A DNA stretch of 63,053 nucleotides. It comes from Alphaproteobacteria bacterium (GTDB lineage Bacteria; Pseudomonadota; Alphaproteobacteria; Micropepsales; Micropepsaceae). The notes beneath the pieces are model-generated. The model did no database searches. It was not told the origin of the DNA and worked only from the letters and a program-made list of their open reading frames with translations. The position numbers and the translations under genes are program-made. The stretch lies in contig JADZAI010000049.1 of the NCBI GenBank assembly GCA_020852655.1, forward strand, positions 1 through 63,053. The letters run 5' to 3'. Below, one piece after another: positions 47,640-55,374 of the stretch. Numbering within the stretch: position 1 is the stretch's first letter; each line of letters opens with the position of its first letter.

Positions 47640-48230
47640 TCAGCGCCAGGTGCGAAAGGGGGGAAAGGCGGGCTGGAGCCGGCCCTGCACTTCGATATCG
47701 ACGTCATCGGATACGACCGGCCGGAACGCGTCCATGCCGAACTCGCTGCGGTCGACCTGGGCCGCCGCCTGCATCGTGACCGGCGCAGCACCGGCACCGG
47801 GGTCATAGCGCACATGCAGCACGACAGGACGCGCGATGCCGCGCAGCACCAGGGTGCCGGACACGCTGAGAAGACCGGGCTCGACGACCTTGGCGGAATC
47901 GGAATGGAAGCCGAACTGCGGAAAATGCGCGACATCGAAGAAGCCCGGACCCTTGAGATCCTCGGTCCATTCCGGATCGGACAGCACCATGGATGCCGCG
48001 TCAACCGTCACCACGGCCCGCGTCAGGGCCGGCGCGTCAGGATCGAGCGTGATGAGCGCGACGAAGCGCGTGAAGGCGCCCTCCATGGGCACCATTCCGA
48101 GGACGTCGCAACTGAAGGTCAGGCGTGCGCCCTCGCCGTCGATGCGGAAAACCCGGGGCTCGGCCCGTACGGTGCCTACGCCGAAGAACAAACCGGCCAA
48201 TGCCGCAGCCGCGATACGCGCCCAGCTCAT
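47640..48230 (-). CDS. YceI family periplasmic protein
   Basis: 196 residues with a signal peptide (about 1-23). Lipocalin-like YceI fold: FRIDGEGARLTFSCDVLGMV, SDPEWTEDLKGPGFFDVAHFP, then FGFHSDSAKVVEP and the ending strands. YceI proteins bind polyisoprenoid lipids in their barrel. Placed 87 bases before the adaptor gene of the MacB-like unit on the same strand, it could feed or receive a lipid substrate for that exporter; this is inference. Confidence 0.9.
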   Translation of the reverse strand: MSWARIAAAALAGLFFGVGTVRAEPRVFRIDGEGARLTFSCDVLGMVPMEGAFTRFVALITLDPDAPALTRAVVTVDAASMVLSDPEWTEDLKGPGFFDVAHFPQFGFHSDSAKVVEPGLLSVSGTLVLRGIARPVVLHVRYDPGAGAAPVTMQAAAQVDRSEFGMDAFRPVVSDDVDIEVQGRLQPAFPPFRTWR

Positions 48231-48294
48231 GAAGGCGATCCTATGCGCCAGCGGGTGCTGCCGCCAGCGCCAAGCACTGTGCCGGGGCGGCCTA

Positions 48295-49509
48295 TCACTC
48301 TGCCGCCTGGACGGCGATCGGAGACGGCGCTGAAGCTGCCACATCTGCCTCTGCGATCTCGAACGGCTCCAGGTCGGGGATCGCGAGATGGTTCAGGAAC
48401 TGGCGCGAGGCGGCATCCCAGGTGAAGCGCGCCGCGAAGCTGCGGCAAAGTTCGTGCGGGATGGCGAGGGCGCGGCGGCAAGCGGCGCCGAGATCTTCGT
48501 CGAGAACGCCGGCCGACGCGCCGGCGAGGATGTCGATCGGTCCCTGGACCGGGTAAGCGGCGACCGGCAGGCCCGACGCGAGGGCCTCCAGGATGACGAG
48601 GCCGAAGGTGTCGGTGCGGCTGGGGAAGACGAAGACGTCGACGGAGGCATAGACCCGCGCCAAATCCTCGCCGAACCGGGCGCCGAGGAAGACCGCGTTC
48701 GGATATTTCGCCTTGAGCTCGGCGGCCTGCGGACCGTCGCCGACGAGCACCTTGGTGCCGGGGAGATCGAGGGTCAGGAAGGACTCAAGGTTCTTCTCAA
48801 CCGCCAGGCGGCCGACATTCAGCCAGATCGGCCGGGGCAGATCGAGGGCCGGGGGTTCCTCGGGGCGCGGGCGGAACAGGGTCTGGTCGACCCCGCGCGA
48901 CCAGACCTTGGCGTTCGCGAAACCTTCGGCCTCCAGCGCACGCTGCATCGTCGCCGTCGGGGTCATGACGTTGACCGCCGGGCGGTGGAACCAGCGCAGC
49001 CAGCGCCATACCCAGGCGCGCGGCACCGGAAAGCGCGCACTGACATAGTCGGGGTAGCGCGTGTGGAAGGCGGTCGAGAAGCGGATGCCGTGGCGGACAC
49101 AATAGCGCCGTGCCGAAAGGCCGAGCGTGCCTTCGGTCGCGATATGAACGGCGTCGGGCGCGAAGCCCTCGATCGTCCGCGCCACCTGCCTGCGGGTGAA
49201 GAGCGCGAGGCGGATTTCCGGATAGCTCGGCAGCGGGATGGTGCGGAACTGATCGGGCGTGACGAAGCGGACCTCGAAGCCGTTGCGCGCATTCAGCGCC
49301 TGCGCGGTTTCCTCCAGGGTGCGGACGACGCCGTTGACCTGGGGGCGCCATGCGTCGGTGATGATCAGGACGCGTTTGGGACTGAACGGCTCGGGGGGCA
49401 TTCCGGCGGCGGCAACCTCTCTGGCCCGCGCTCTCCGCGCGGCGCGCCGCAAACGGATCCAGAGCGGCGTCCTGTCAGGGACTATACCCCAAAGCTTAGC
49501 AAGCTGCAT
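48295..49509 (-). CDS. GT4 family glycosyltransferase (alpha-mannosyltransferase-like)
   Basis: 404 residues with a GT-B fold: N-terminal acceptor domain starting VLIITDAWRPQVNGVVRTLE (about 46-65), donor domain with LNVGRLAVEKNLE and the E-x7-E motif in FGLVILEALASGLPVAAYP. Members of this group make glycosyl-diacylglycerol or related lipids in alphaproteobacteria. It lies directly downstream of a UDP-2,3-diacylglucosamine pyrophosphatase-type phosphoesterase (21-base gap), a pair often found together, suggesting glycolipid synthesis. Confidence 0.88.
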   Translation of the reverse strand: MQLAKLWGIVPDRTPLWIRLRRAARRARAREVAAAGMPPEPFSPKRVLIITDAWRPQVNGVVRTLEETAQALNARNGFEVRFVTPDQFRTIPLPSYPEIRLALFTRRQVARTIEGFAPDAVHIATEGTLGLSARRYCVRHGIRFSTAFHTRYPDYVSARFPVPRAWVWRWLRWFHRPAVNVMTPTATMQRALEAEGFANAKVWSRGVDQTLFRPRPEEPPALDLPRPIWLNVGRLAVEKNLESFLTLDLPGTKVLVGDGPQAAELKAKYPNAVFLGARFGEDLARVYASVDVFVFPSRTDTFGLVILEALASGLPVAAYPVQGPIDILAGASAGVLDEDLGAACRRALAIPHELCRSFAARFTWDAASRQFLNHLAIPDLEPFEIAEADVAASAPSPIAVQAAE

Positions 49510-49530
49510 CCTCGCCTCCGCGGAAAAGGG

Positions 49531-50385
49531 TCAGGCGGCCAGAGCCAGGCGCGGCCGTTCCTCGATCAGCGGCTCGCCATCCGCGCCGACGACCTGGAAC
49601 GCGCCGTCGAAGCCCTCCACGAGCGCCGTGCAGCTCTCCACCCAGTCGCCGTCGTTGCAGTAGAGGACGCGGCCGATGCGCCGGATCTGGGCGTGGTGGA
49701 TATGGCCGCAGATCGCCCCGTCGAGGCCGCGCGCCAGCGTCTCGCGGGCGACGGCCTCCTCGAACTTGCCGATGAAGGCGACGGCGTTCTTGACCGTGCG
49801 CTTCAGGTAGGTCGCAAGCGACCAGTGACGCAGGCCGAGCAGCCGGCGCACGTCGCTGACCCGTTCGCTGAGCCAGAGCGCGCCGTCATAGGCCCAGTCG
49901 CCGAGATGGGCGAGGAACGAGGCGTAGCGGACGACGCCATCGAAGCAATCGCCGTGGAGGATCAGAAAGGAGCGGCCGTCGGCGGTCGTGTGGATCGCCT
50001 CGTTGCGGAGCTCGACGCCGGCGAGGTTGTGCCCGGCATAGGGCCGCAGGGCCTCGTCGTGATTGCCGGTGATGTAGACGACCCGGGTGCCGTTCTGGGC
50101 CTTCTTCAGCACCTCGCGGATGACCGCGTCGTGGCTGGGGCGCCAGTACCAGGACCGCTTCAGCCGCCAGCCGTCGATGATGTCACCGACCAGGTAGAGT
50201 GTGTCGCAGGCATGCGACCGGAGGAAGGCGGCGAGGGCGTCGGCCTTGCAGCCACGCGTTCCGAGATGGACGTCGGAGATGAAGATCGTGCGCCGCCTGT
50301 GGAGCTCGGGCACGTTCCGGTCGTTCGCAGGGGTCGGTGCCGGTTCCAGGTCGAGCGCCAGCCGGCGCAACGCAGTCGCGATCAT
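49531..50385 (-). CDS. UDP-2,3-diacylglucosamine diphosphatase family metallophosphoesterase
   Basis: 284 residues from the ATG at 50385. Calcineurin-like motifs IFISDVHLGTRGC, YLVGDIIDGW, YITGNHDEAL, LILHGDCFDG and ICGHIHHAQI, with the wide-spaced insert of LpxH/LpxI-unrelated family members (YbbF-like). The usual substrate is UDP-2,3-diacylglucosamine in lipid A synthesis, but this branch often partners a glycosyltransferase and may act on a glycolipid instead. The 5' region upstream holds palindromes and an sRNA candidate on the other strand. Confidence 0.85.
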   Translation of the reverse strand: MIATALRRLALDLEPAPTPANDRNVPELHRRRTIFISDVHLGTRGCKADALAAFLRSHACDTLYLVGDIIDGWRLKRSWYWRPSHDAVIREVLKKAQNGTRVVYITGNHDEALRPYAGHNLAGVELRNEAIHTTADGRSFLILHGDCFDGVVRYASFLAHLGDWAYDGALWLSERVSDVRRLLGLRHWSLATYLKRTVKNAVAFIGKFEEAVARETLARGLDGAICGHIHHAQIRRIGRVLYCNDGDWVESCTALVEGFDGAFQVVGADGEPLIEERPRLALAA

Positions 50386-50658
50386 GGCTTCTCCCGCCAA
50401 GGAATCCGTTGATCCCCACCGGCGGCTGCCGAGCCTTGGACCGTTCGTGCCGTCTGCCACCATGGGCGGTGTAGCCAAGCCGTACGACCTGGCTGCGACG
50501 GGCGGATGATTCTTCGGTGACGGAATTGACGTTTACGTAAAAGAAATGCTGGTTTTTGACTTGCTGCAACGCACAAACCCGCATGGTCACGCGTAAGCGC
50601 GACTTAAGTCACTGATTACAATGACAGAAAAAATCGCATCCGGGCCAAGACTCTCTGC

Positions 50659-50687
50659 TTGACACCGAAAAGGGCGATCTCTAATTT
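50659..50687 (+). promoter_or_regulatory. Sigma-70 promoter of an sRNA
   Basis: TTGACA (50659-50664), 17-base spacer, TAATTT (50682-50687): an unusually good housekeeping promoter with no protein gene downstream on this strand before a strong terminator. Confidence 0.75.
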
Positions 50688-50693
50688 GTGCAG

Positions 50694-50780
50694 TGCAAGA
50701 GGCGCTTGCGTCTCTTGCGTGCCCTTCCTGGGCGTTTCCTCCCTAAACTAGGGCCGCTCCTCGGAGCGGCCCCTTTTCTT
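50694..50780 (+). ncRNA. Predicted trans-acting small RNA
   Basis: About 87 bases from promoter to terminator. Predicted fold: stem 1 GCAAGAG/CTCTTGC (50695-50701 with 50712-50718); a short hairpin GCCC-TTCCT-GGGC (50721-50733); GTTT-CCTCCCT-AAAC (50735-50749), which displays a CCUCCCU anti-Shine-Dalgarno loop; then the terminator stem. C-rich loops of this type are the seed of several alphaproteobacterial sRNA families that block ribosome binding on mRNAs. I cannot assign a named family. No open frame of use is contained. Confidence 0.65.
50751..50780 (+). terminator. Intrinsic terminator of the sRNA
   Basis: GGGCCGCTCC, loop TC, GGAGCGGCCC (10 perfect pairs), followed by CTTTTCTTT. No plus-strand protein gene ends before it, which is why an sRNA is proposed. 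Confidence 0.85.
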
Positions 50781-50822
50781 TCCGGGGAGCTCTTTTCAGA
50801 ACGCGAAGATAGGGATTTGGCC

Positions 50823-51728
50823 TCAGCGCTGCGGCGCGGTGGGCGTGAATCGCATGAGCGCGTCGATGAACTGGTTCAGCCTCTGGCAGAGCGCGGCAAA
50901 GCAGGCCGGCCGCTTCTCCAGCCGGTCTTCATCGAGATAAAGCGCGCGGTTGATCTCGATCTGGAGCGCATGCACCCCGACGCCGGGCGCGCCGTAGGAT
51001 TCGGCCGTATAGCCGCCGGCATAGGGGTTGTTGCGCGCGACCGAAAAGCCAAGCGCCGCAAGGCAGCGTTCGGCGTGGTCGGTGAGCGCCGGGTGGCAGG
51101 ACGCCCCGAAGCGGTCGCCGAGCACGATATCCACCATCCGCCCGCGCAGGCCCGGCACCGAAGCTGCGGCCTGGGACGGCATCGAGTGGCAGTCGATCAG
51201 GGCGCAGCAGCCGAACAGCGCCGTAGTGCGGTCGACCAGGGTGCGCAACGTCGCGTGATAGGGCGCGTGCAGCGATTCGAGCCGCCGCCCCGCCTCGGCA
51301 AGCGGCATCGGCGCGGAGTAGATTTCGGCCCCGTCGCGGACGATGCGCGCGATCACGCCCAGGCCGGCGCTCACCCTGGGGGAGCGGGTATGCAGGGATT
51401 GCGGGATCGGCTCGCGAATGATCGCCGGGTCGAGCTCCGCCGGATCGCGGTTCACGTCACAATAGGCGCGCGGGAAATGCGCAAGCAGAAGCGGTGCCCC
51501 GCGGGCCGGCGCGCCGGCGAAGAGTTCGTCGACATAGCAGTCCTCGGACCGGCGCAGGGTCAGCGGGTCGAGCTGGGTCGCCGAGAGGAAGTCCGCGGAA
51601 TAGGCGCGGCCGCTATGGGGCGAGGCGAAGACATAGGGCGTTGTCTGGGCCGACGGCGCGCGCACCTCGATCGGCACGTCAACGCGGCGTTCGCCCGGGC
51701 TGCCGCCCGCCTGCGCCAATCCTGTCAT
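50823..51728 (-). CDS. N-formylglutamate amidohydrolase
   Basis: 301 residues from the ATG at 51728. FGase family: VFASPHSGRAYS, RRSEDCYVDEL, AYCDVNRDPAELDP, IDCHSMPS and LQIEINRALYLDED mark a zinc amidohydrolase that releases formate from N-formylglutamate (HutG-type) or related N-acyl substrates. Its position next to cpdR is conserved in alphaproteobacteria. There are no other hut genes here, so histidine catabolism is only one possible role. Confidence 0.9.
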   Translation of the reverse strand: MTGLAQAGGSPGERRVDVPIEVRAPSAQTTPYVFASPHSGRAYSADFLSATQLDPLTLRRSEDCYVDELFAGAPARGAPLLLAHFPRAYCDVNRDPAELDPAIIREPIPQSLHTRSPRVSAGLGVIARIVRDGAEIYSAPMPLAEAGRRLESLHAPYHATLRTLVDRTTALFGCCALIDCHSMPSQAAASVPGLRGRMVDIVLGDRFGASCHPALTDHAERCLAALGFSVARNNPYAGGYTAESYGAPGVGVHALQIEINRALYLDEDRLEKRPACFAALCQRLNQFIDALMRFTPTAPQR

Positions 51729-51927
51729 GAAGCGAAAACGCGATCCTTGCCGTGAAGCGACAACAGACCATTTGTGCGGCGCACCCGGCAAGGGCATTTC
51801 TGCAATTGGCACGCGGCGTGCTGGCCCCAGGCCATACTGGTCCGTCGCGGGACAGGCCAGCCTTTACAGTTAAAACCGCGGCCCTGTAGGGTCACCGCGG
51901 CGTGGCGGGGCGAGACAAGTCTGTACC

Positions 51928-52287
51928 ATGGCGAGAATCCTGTTAGCGGAAGACGACGAATCGCTGCGCCGTTTCCTGGCCGCCGCCCTGGAGCGGGCGG
52001 GCCACGAGGTCGCGCATTTCGGACAGGGTGACGAGGCGCTCGAGGCTCTCAAGGGCTTCCGCTTCGACCTGCTGCTCACCGACATCGTGATGCCGGTGAT
52101 GGACGGCATCGAGCTGGCGCGCCTGGCCGCCCAGATCGATTCGGAGATGAAGATCATGTTCATCACCGGCTTCGCCGCCGTGGCGCTGAACCCCTCCAGC
52201 GGGGCGCCCAAGCAGGCGAAGGTGCTGTCGAAGCCGTTCCACCTGAAGGACCTGGTGTCCGAGGTGGATCGCCTGATGGCGGCCTGA
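51928..52287 (+). CDS. cpdR: Cell cycle response regulator CpdR
   Basis: 119 residues, a stand-alone receiver domain: acidic pocket AEDDESLRRF, phospho-acceptor Asp in LLTDIVMPVMDG (about residue 51), conserved Thr in MFITGFAA and Lys in LSKPFHLKDLV. CpdR, when unphosphorylated, primes the ClpXP protease for degrading cell-cycle proteins; the CckA-ChpT phosphorelay switches it off. Divergent from the N-formylglutamate amidohydrolase gene. The 199-base spacer has a CCGCGG hairpin just before the start and no clear ribosome site. Confidence 0.92.
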   Translation: MARILLAEDDESLRRFLAAALERAGHEVAHFGQGDEALEALKGFRFDLLLTDIVMPVMDGIELARLAAQIDSEMKIMFITGFAAVALNPSSGAPKQAKVLSKPFHLKDLVSEVDRLMAA

Positions 52288-52293
52288 CGGGCC

Positions 52294-53049
52294 CTATTCG
52301 GGCGGCAGCAGACTCATCGGCTCGTTCATCGCGCCCAGCACGGGGCGCGATTCGCGGTCCGCACCCGGCGCCGCCGCGCCGGTGAGCGGCCGGCCGCGAC
52401 GGCCTTCGACCTGAAGCTCCAGCGAGTCGGGCTCCGGCAGATCGGCGGCCATCTCCTCGCCCGGTATCATCCAGAGCGCCGGCGCCTCGCGGGCCGTCGT
52501 CGCGAGGGTTAGGCCCGGATGCGCGGGCTGCACGGCCGCGAAGGCGACCCATACGGTCAAGGCGACGATGCTGAGCGTCGCGGCAACCCACGGCCAATGA
52601 CGCAGGCGCGAGCGTTCTGCGGCGACGAAGGCGGCGGGCGGTGGTGTCGTCGCTGCTTCGTCATGTTCTGACGCCGGCGATGACGGTACGGTATCTGACG
52701 CGGCCTCTTCCTGACGGACGAGGCGATAGCCGACCTTGCGGATGGTTTCGAGCGCGAAGCCGGCATCCCGGCGCGCCGACAGGCGGCGCAGCTTGGGGAT
52801 GATGCGATTGAGCGCATCCTCGCCGACGACACGGCCTTCCCAGCACAGCATCATCAATTCGTCGCGCGTGACGACCGCACCGTCCACGCGGGCGAGCGCG
52901 ACCAGCACCTGCATCACGCGCGGCTCCAGCACCTCGCGGCCCTCGGCGTCGACGATCTCGCGCGTCGCCGGCCGCACTTCGAGCGAACCGAGGCGGAAGG
53001 CCGGTTCTCGCGCGAGTGTGATGGATGTGGGGTTCGGTTCGGCGTTCAT
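52294..53049 (-). CDS. Membrane-bound winged-helix regulator (CadC/ToxR-like)
   Basis: 251 residues from the ATG at 53049. OmpR-type winged-helix DNA-binding domain (about 16-112; LEVRPATREIVDAEGREVLE, RVMQVLVALARVDGAVVTRD, IRKVGYRLV), a Ser/Pro linker, one membrane helix (WPWVAATLSIVALTVWVAFA) and a ~85-residue periplasmic tail. This one-component design senses envelope signals directly. Target genes are unknown; it is divergent from the UrcA-like gene, a candidate target. Confidence 0.87.
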   Translation of the reverse strand: MNAEPNPTSITLAREPAFRLGSLEVRPATREIVDAEGREVLEPRVMQVLVALARVDGAVVTRDELMMLCWEGRVVGEDALNRIIPKLRRLSARRDAGFALETIRKVGYRLVRQEEAASDTVPSSPASEHDEAATTPPPAAFVAAERSRLRHWPWVAATLSIVALTVWVAFAAVQPAHPGLTLATTAREAPALWMIPGEEMAADLPEPDSLELQVEGRRGRPLTGAAAPGADRESRPVLGAMNEPMSLLPPE

Positions 53050-53165
53050 CGGCAATCCATCGGCTCTTGATCGGTCTTCGCGCCTATCGCCATCGCCCCT
53101 GCCCTCCTCCAATGCCCGCGTCGGGTCGAAGAGACCTCGGACGGTTCAACAGGAGAGAGCCTAAT

Positions 53166-53513
53166 ATGCTCGGGAAACTGCTCGGTGCAGCGCTTGTCAC
53201 GATGGTTGCGACGGCGCCAGCGTCACTTGCTTCGGAAGCTGCGGATGCACGTAACAGCTACGTGATTGCCCTCGGCGAGGTCGACGCGTCGAATCCGCAA
53301 GACCTCGAACGCGTCATGAAGACCTTCACGAAGGCGGCCCGCGAGGCCTGCACGGCTACCGGCTCGCGCCTCGCCAACAGCCGCTGCGTCAAGACCTTCG
53401 TCGACGACGCGATCCGTTCGATCCGCCGGCCCGACCTCCAGGTCGCGCTGATGAACGGCACCGCGACGGGCGGCGGCATCCCCCAGGCCGCTTCGGCCCC
53501 GCACCAACAATAG
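53166..53513 (+). CDS. UrcA-family-like secreted protein
   Basis: 115 residues with a signal peptide (about 1-23) and the small UrcA-type domain: a short beta part then VMKTFTKAAREACTATGSRL and SRCVKTFVDDAIRSI with the two conserved Cys. UrcA family proteins are abundant exported alphaproteobacterial proteins of unknown function. An AGGAGAGAG ribosome site precedes the ATG. It is the last chromosomal protein gene before tRNA-Val. Confidence 0.7.
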   Translation: MLGKLLGAALVTMVATAPASLASEAADARNSYVIALGEVDASNPQDLERVMKTFTKAAREACTATGSRLANSRCVKTFVDDAIRSIRRPDLQVALMNGTATGGGIPQAASAPHQQ

Positions 53514-53615
53514 GCCGCCCTGTTCGTTCCGCTTGCCAGCGTGCGCCGGGACGATTAGAAGCCACGCCCTTACCCGCGGAGCCGGGCCGTGAGAGCGGCC
53601 CGGTGAGGCGTCGAT

Positions 53616-53690
53616 GGGCGGTTAGCTCAGCGGGAGAGCACTACGTTGACATCGTAGGGGTCACTGGTTCAATCCCAGTACCGCCCACCA
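53616..53690 (+). tRNA. tRNA-Val (GAC)
   Basis: Full cloverleaf of 75 bases: acceptor GGGCGGT/ACCGCCC, D arm GCTC..GAGC, anticodon stem CTACG/CGTAG with loop TTGACAT (anticodon GAC at 53648-53650), T arm CTGG-TTCAATC-CCAG, and encoded CCA. Integration target: the integrase gene ends 3 bases after it. Confidence 0.97.
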
Positions 53691-53693
53691 TCC

Positions 53694-54857
53694 CTAAGCC
53701 TTTGATTTTCTTAGAAAATGCCCGGTGGCCGGATCGCGCTCGCGATCGGCTGCGGGAATACTGCGGGAAAACCCGAGACTTTCGAGCCATGCCGAGAGGG
53801 CCTCGGCCGGGGCCGCGAGATAGTCCGGATCGAACTCGCCATAGCCGCCGGTCGTGCGCAGATGCGGCCGCTTGTGGCCGAGCTGCATGGCGATGTCGTC
53901 CTCGGTCACGCCCTTCCGCTTCGCCCGGCGCAGCACCGTCGTCACCTTGTGGCGGAAGCTGTAGGCGCTGATCTTGATGCCGAGGCCGCCCTCCTCCACC
54001 GGCTTGCCCAGCCGCTCCAGCGCGGTCTGCACGCTGTCGACGCTCGCATAGGCGACGTACCGGCCGTAGATCGTCAGCGTCGCGCTGTCGTCGTTCCAGG
54101 CGCGGAAGTGCGGCGCGACGAAGTCCGGCTCGCGCACCACGGGACGATGCTTCTTGTTCTGCGCGCGATTCGCCGGGTTGAGATCGAGCAGGCCGTCGCG
54201 GCGTTGCGCCGGCGCGAAGTCGAGCGCCGCTTCCGGCCGCGCCCCCGTGGCGAGCGAGATCAGCATCCAGCGGAAGAGCGGCTCGGCGATCGGCGCCGAC
54301 AGCAGGCGGCGGATCTCGTCGTCCGAAGGGATCGCCAGCTTGCGCGCCGCCTTGGCGGTCGGCGCGACCTGGCGCAGCCACTTCATGGAATAGGGAATCG
54401 GCGCGAACTTGCCGAAGGCGAGCGCCGCGGCGACGACACTCAGCGTGCGCGAGACATAGGCGTGCGACGAGCCGCGGACGACCTCGGCCTTTGCGAAGGT
54501 GGCCGCCTCTGCTTCGGTCAGCTCGCTGACGAGCGCGCCGGTGCCGACGAAGGCGAGGACCAGGCGCGAGGCCGCGCGGGCGGGCGCCTTGCTGGGGAGA
54601 AGATCGGTGCGCTGTTCGTGATAGGCCGCGAGCACGACCGCCAGCGGCGGGTCGTTGTCGAGTGTCGGTGCGGCCTCGAGGATGGCGCGGGCGAGTTCGA
54701 GCTTCGCCTCTTCTAGATCGAGGCTGCGCAGGCGCGCCCGACGGACCTTTTGAGCTCCGGCGTCATACCAGAAGCGCCAGAGGCCGGTGCGGCCTGGCTC
54801 GGCTGCGATCCACTGCCCTGCGAGCTCGAAGAGGGGGTTTTTGCGGGGACGCGGCAT
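53694..54857 (-). CDS. Tyrosine-type site-specific integrase
   Basis: 387 residues. Inserts and excises the element at tRNA-Val. Arm-binding N terminus (1-70), core-binding helices (70-170) and catalytic domain with R207 (SLATGARPEAALDF), R302-H303 (YSFRHKVTTVL), H328 (QLGHKRPHL) and the nucleophile Y339 (GGYGEF). The first box II histidine is replaced by Tyr (Y299), a tolerated variation. The stop TAG lies 3 bases from the tRNA CCA end. Its first 145 bases overlap the end of the excisionase-like gene in another frame. Confidence 0.94.
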   Translation of the reverse strand: MPRPRKNPLFELAGQWIAAEPGRTGLWRFWYDAGAQKVRRARLRSLDLEEAKLELARAILEAAPTLDNDPPLAVVLAAYHEQRTDLLPSKAPARAASRLVLAFVGTGALVSELTEAEAATFAKAEVVRGSSHAYVSRTLSVVAAALAFGKFAPIPYSMKWLRQVAPTAKAARKLAIPSDDEIRRLLSAPIAEPLFRWMLISLATGARPEAALDFAPAQRRDGLLDLNPANRAQNKKHRPVVREPDFVAPHFRAWNDDSATLTIYGRYVAYASVDSVQTALERLGKPVEEGGLGIKISAYSFRHKVTTVLRRAKRKGVTEDDIAMQLGHKRPHLRTTGGYGEFDPDYLAAPAEALSAWLESLGFSRSIPAADRERDPATGHFLRKSKA

Positions 54858-55045
54858 GGGCTTTCGAAATGCTTGAGCAGTGCAGCGACGTGCTCCGGCG
54901 CGTACCAGCGCGCGCCGCGGGCGCCGCGGAGGAAGGCCACCTCACCAGCGAGCGCGGCGCTGCGCAAGCGGCTCTTCCCGATCCACGGATGGCGGGCACA
55001 GAGCTGGCGCTCGGTGATGGGCGCGTCGGCCCCTGCCCTCGTCAT
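54713..55045 (-). CDS. Small HTH protein, excisionase-like
   Basis: 110 residues. The first ~65 form a likely MerR/excisionase-type winged helix (PITERQLCARHPWIGKSRLR, GARGARWYAPEHVAALLKHF), fit to bend DNA for excision or regulate int. The last ~45 residues are Ser/Pro/Ala-rich and lie wholly within the int start region, where they look like an unselected alternative frame. ATG overlaps the HNH stop by 4 bases. Confidence 0.65.
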   Translation of the reverse strand: MTRAGADAPITERQLCARHPWIGKSRLRSAALAGEVAFLRGARGARWYAPEHVAALLKHFESPCRVPAKTPSSSSQGSGSQPSQAAPASGASGMTPELKRSVGRACAASI

Positions 55046-55374
55046 CGCGCACCTTCCACCTGGAGGGCGATGCCGCGGGAGCGCAGGAAATCGCGCTTCG
55101 ACATGCCGGGGTGCGGCAGCGAGCGCCATTCGATGAACTCCTCGGCGGTCATGAAGCCCTTCACCTGGTTGCACTCGTTGCAGCAGCCGACGCGGTTCTC
55201 GTCGTTGTCGCGGCCGCCGCGGCAGAGCGGCCGTGTGTGGTCGATGGTGAACTGCTCGGGGCAGCGGGTCTGCGTGATGCGCATGATCCGTTTGCAGTAG
55301 AAGCAGCGGCGATCCTGGAAGCCGAAGAGCCGAAACTTCACTTGCCACGGCCGAGGCCAGCGGCGGCGGCGCAC
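55042..55374 (-). CDS. HNH endonuclease
   Basis: 110 residues from a GTG that abuts the DUF1643 stop. HNH/beta-beta-alpha-metal core: RCFYCKR (first Cys pair), TIDHTRPLCRGGRDNDENRV (catalytic His in DH), CCNECNQVKG (second Cys pair, Asn). Phage HNH proteins nick or cut DNA in packaging, replication or homing; here it is far from any visible terminase. A zinc-ribbon variant with two Cys pairs. Confidence 0.88.
   Translation of the reverse strand: MRRRRWPRPWQVKFRLFGFQDRRCFYCKRIMRITQTRCPEQFTIDHTRPLCRGGRDNDENRVGCCNECNQVKGFMTAEEFIEWRSLPHPGMSKRDFLRSRGIALQVEGAR

Larger units (their letters stand above)
50386..50822. other. Intergenic region with palindromes and an sRNA locus
   Basis: 437 bases without a protein gene. 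It holds the perfect palindromes TTTACGTAAA (50532-50541) and GACTTAAGTC (50601-50610), both within 220 bases upstream of the phosphoesterase start and possible operators, and the promoter-terminator pair for a small RNA on the plus strand (50659-50780). Confidence 0.6.

Noticed and set aside
51807..51824. Sigma-54-like GG-N10-GC element upstream of cpdR
   Set aside because: The TGGCAC part overlaps a GCACGC/GCGTGC inverted repeat and the -12 is imperfect; no enhancer-binding protein gene or sites are evident.
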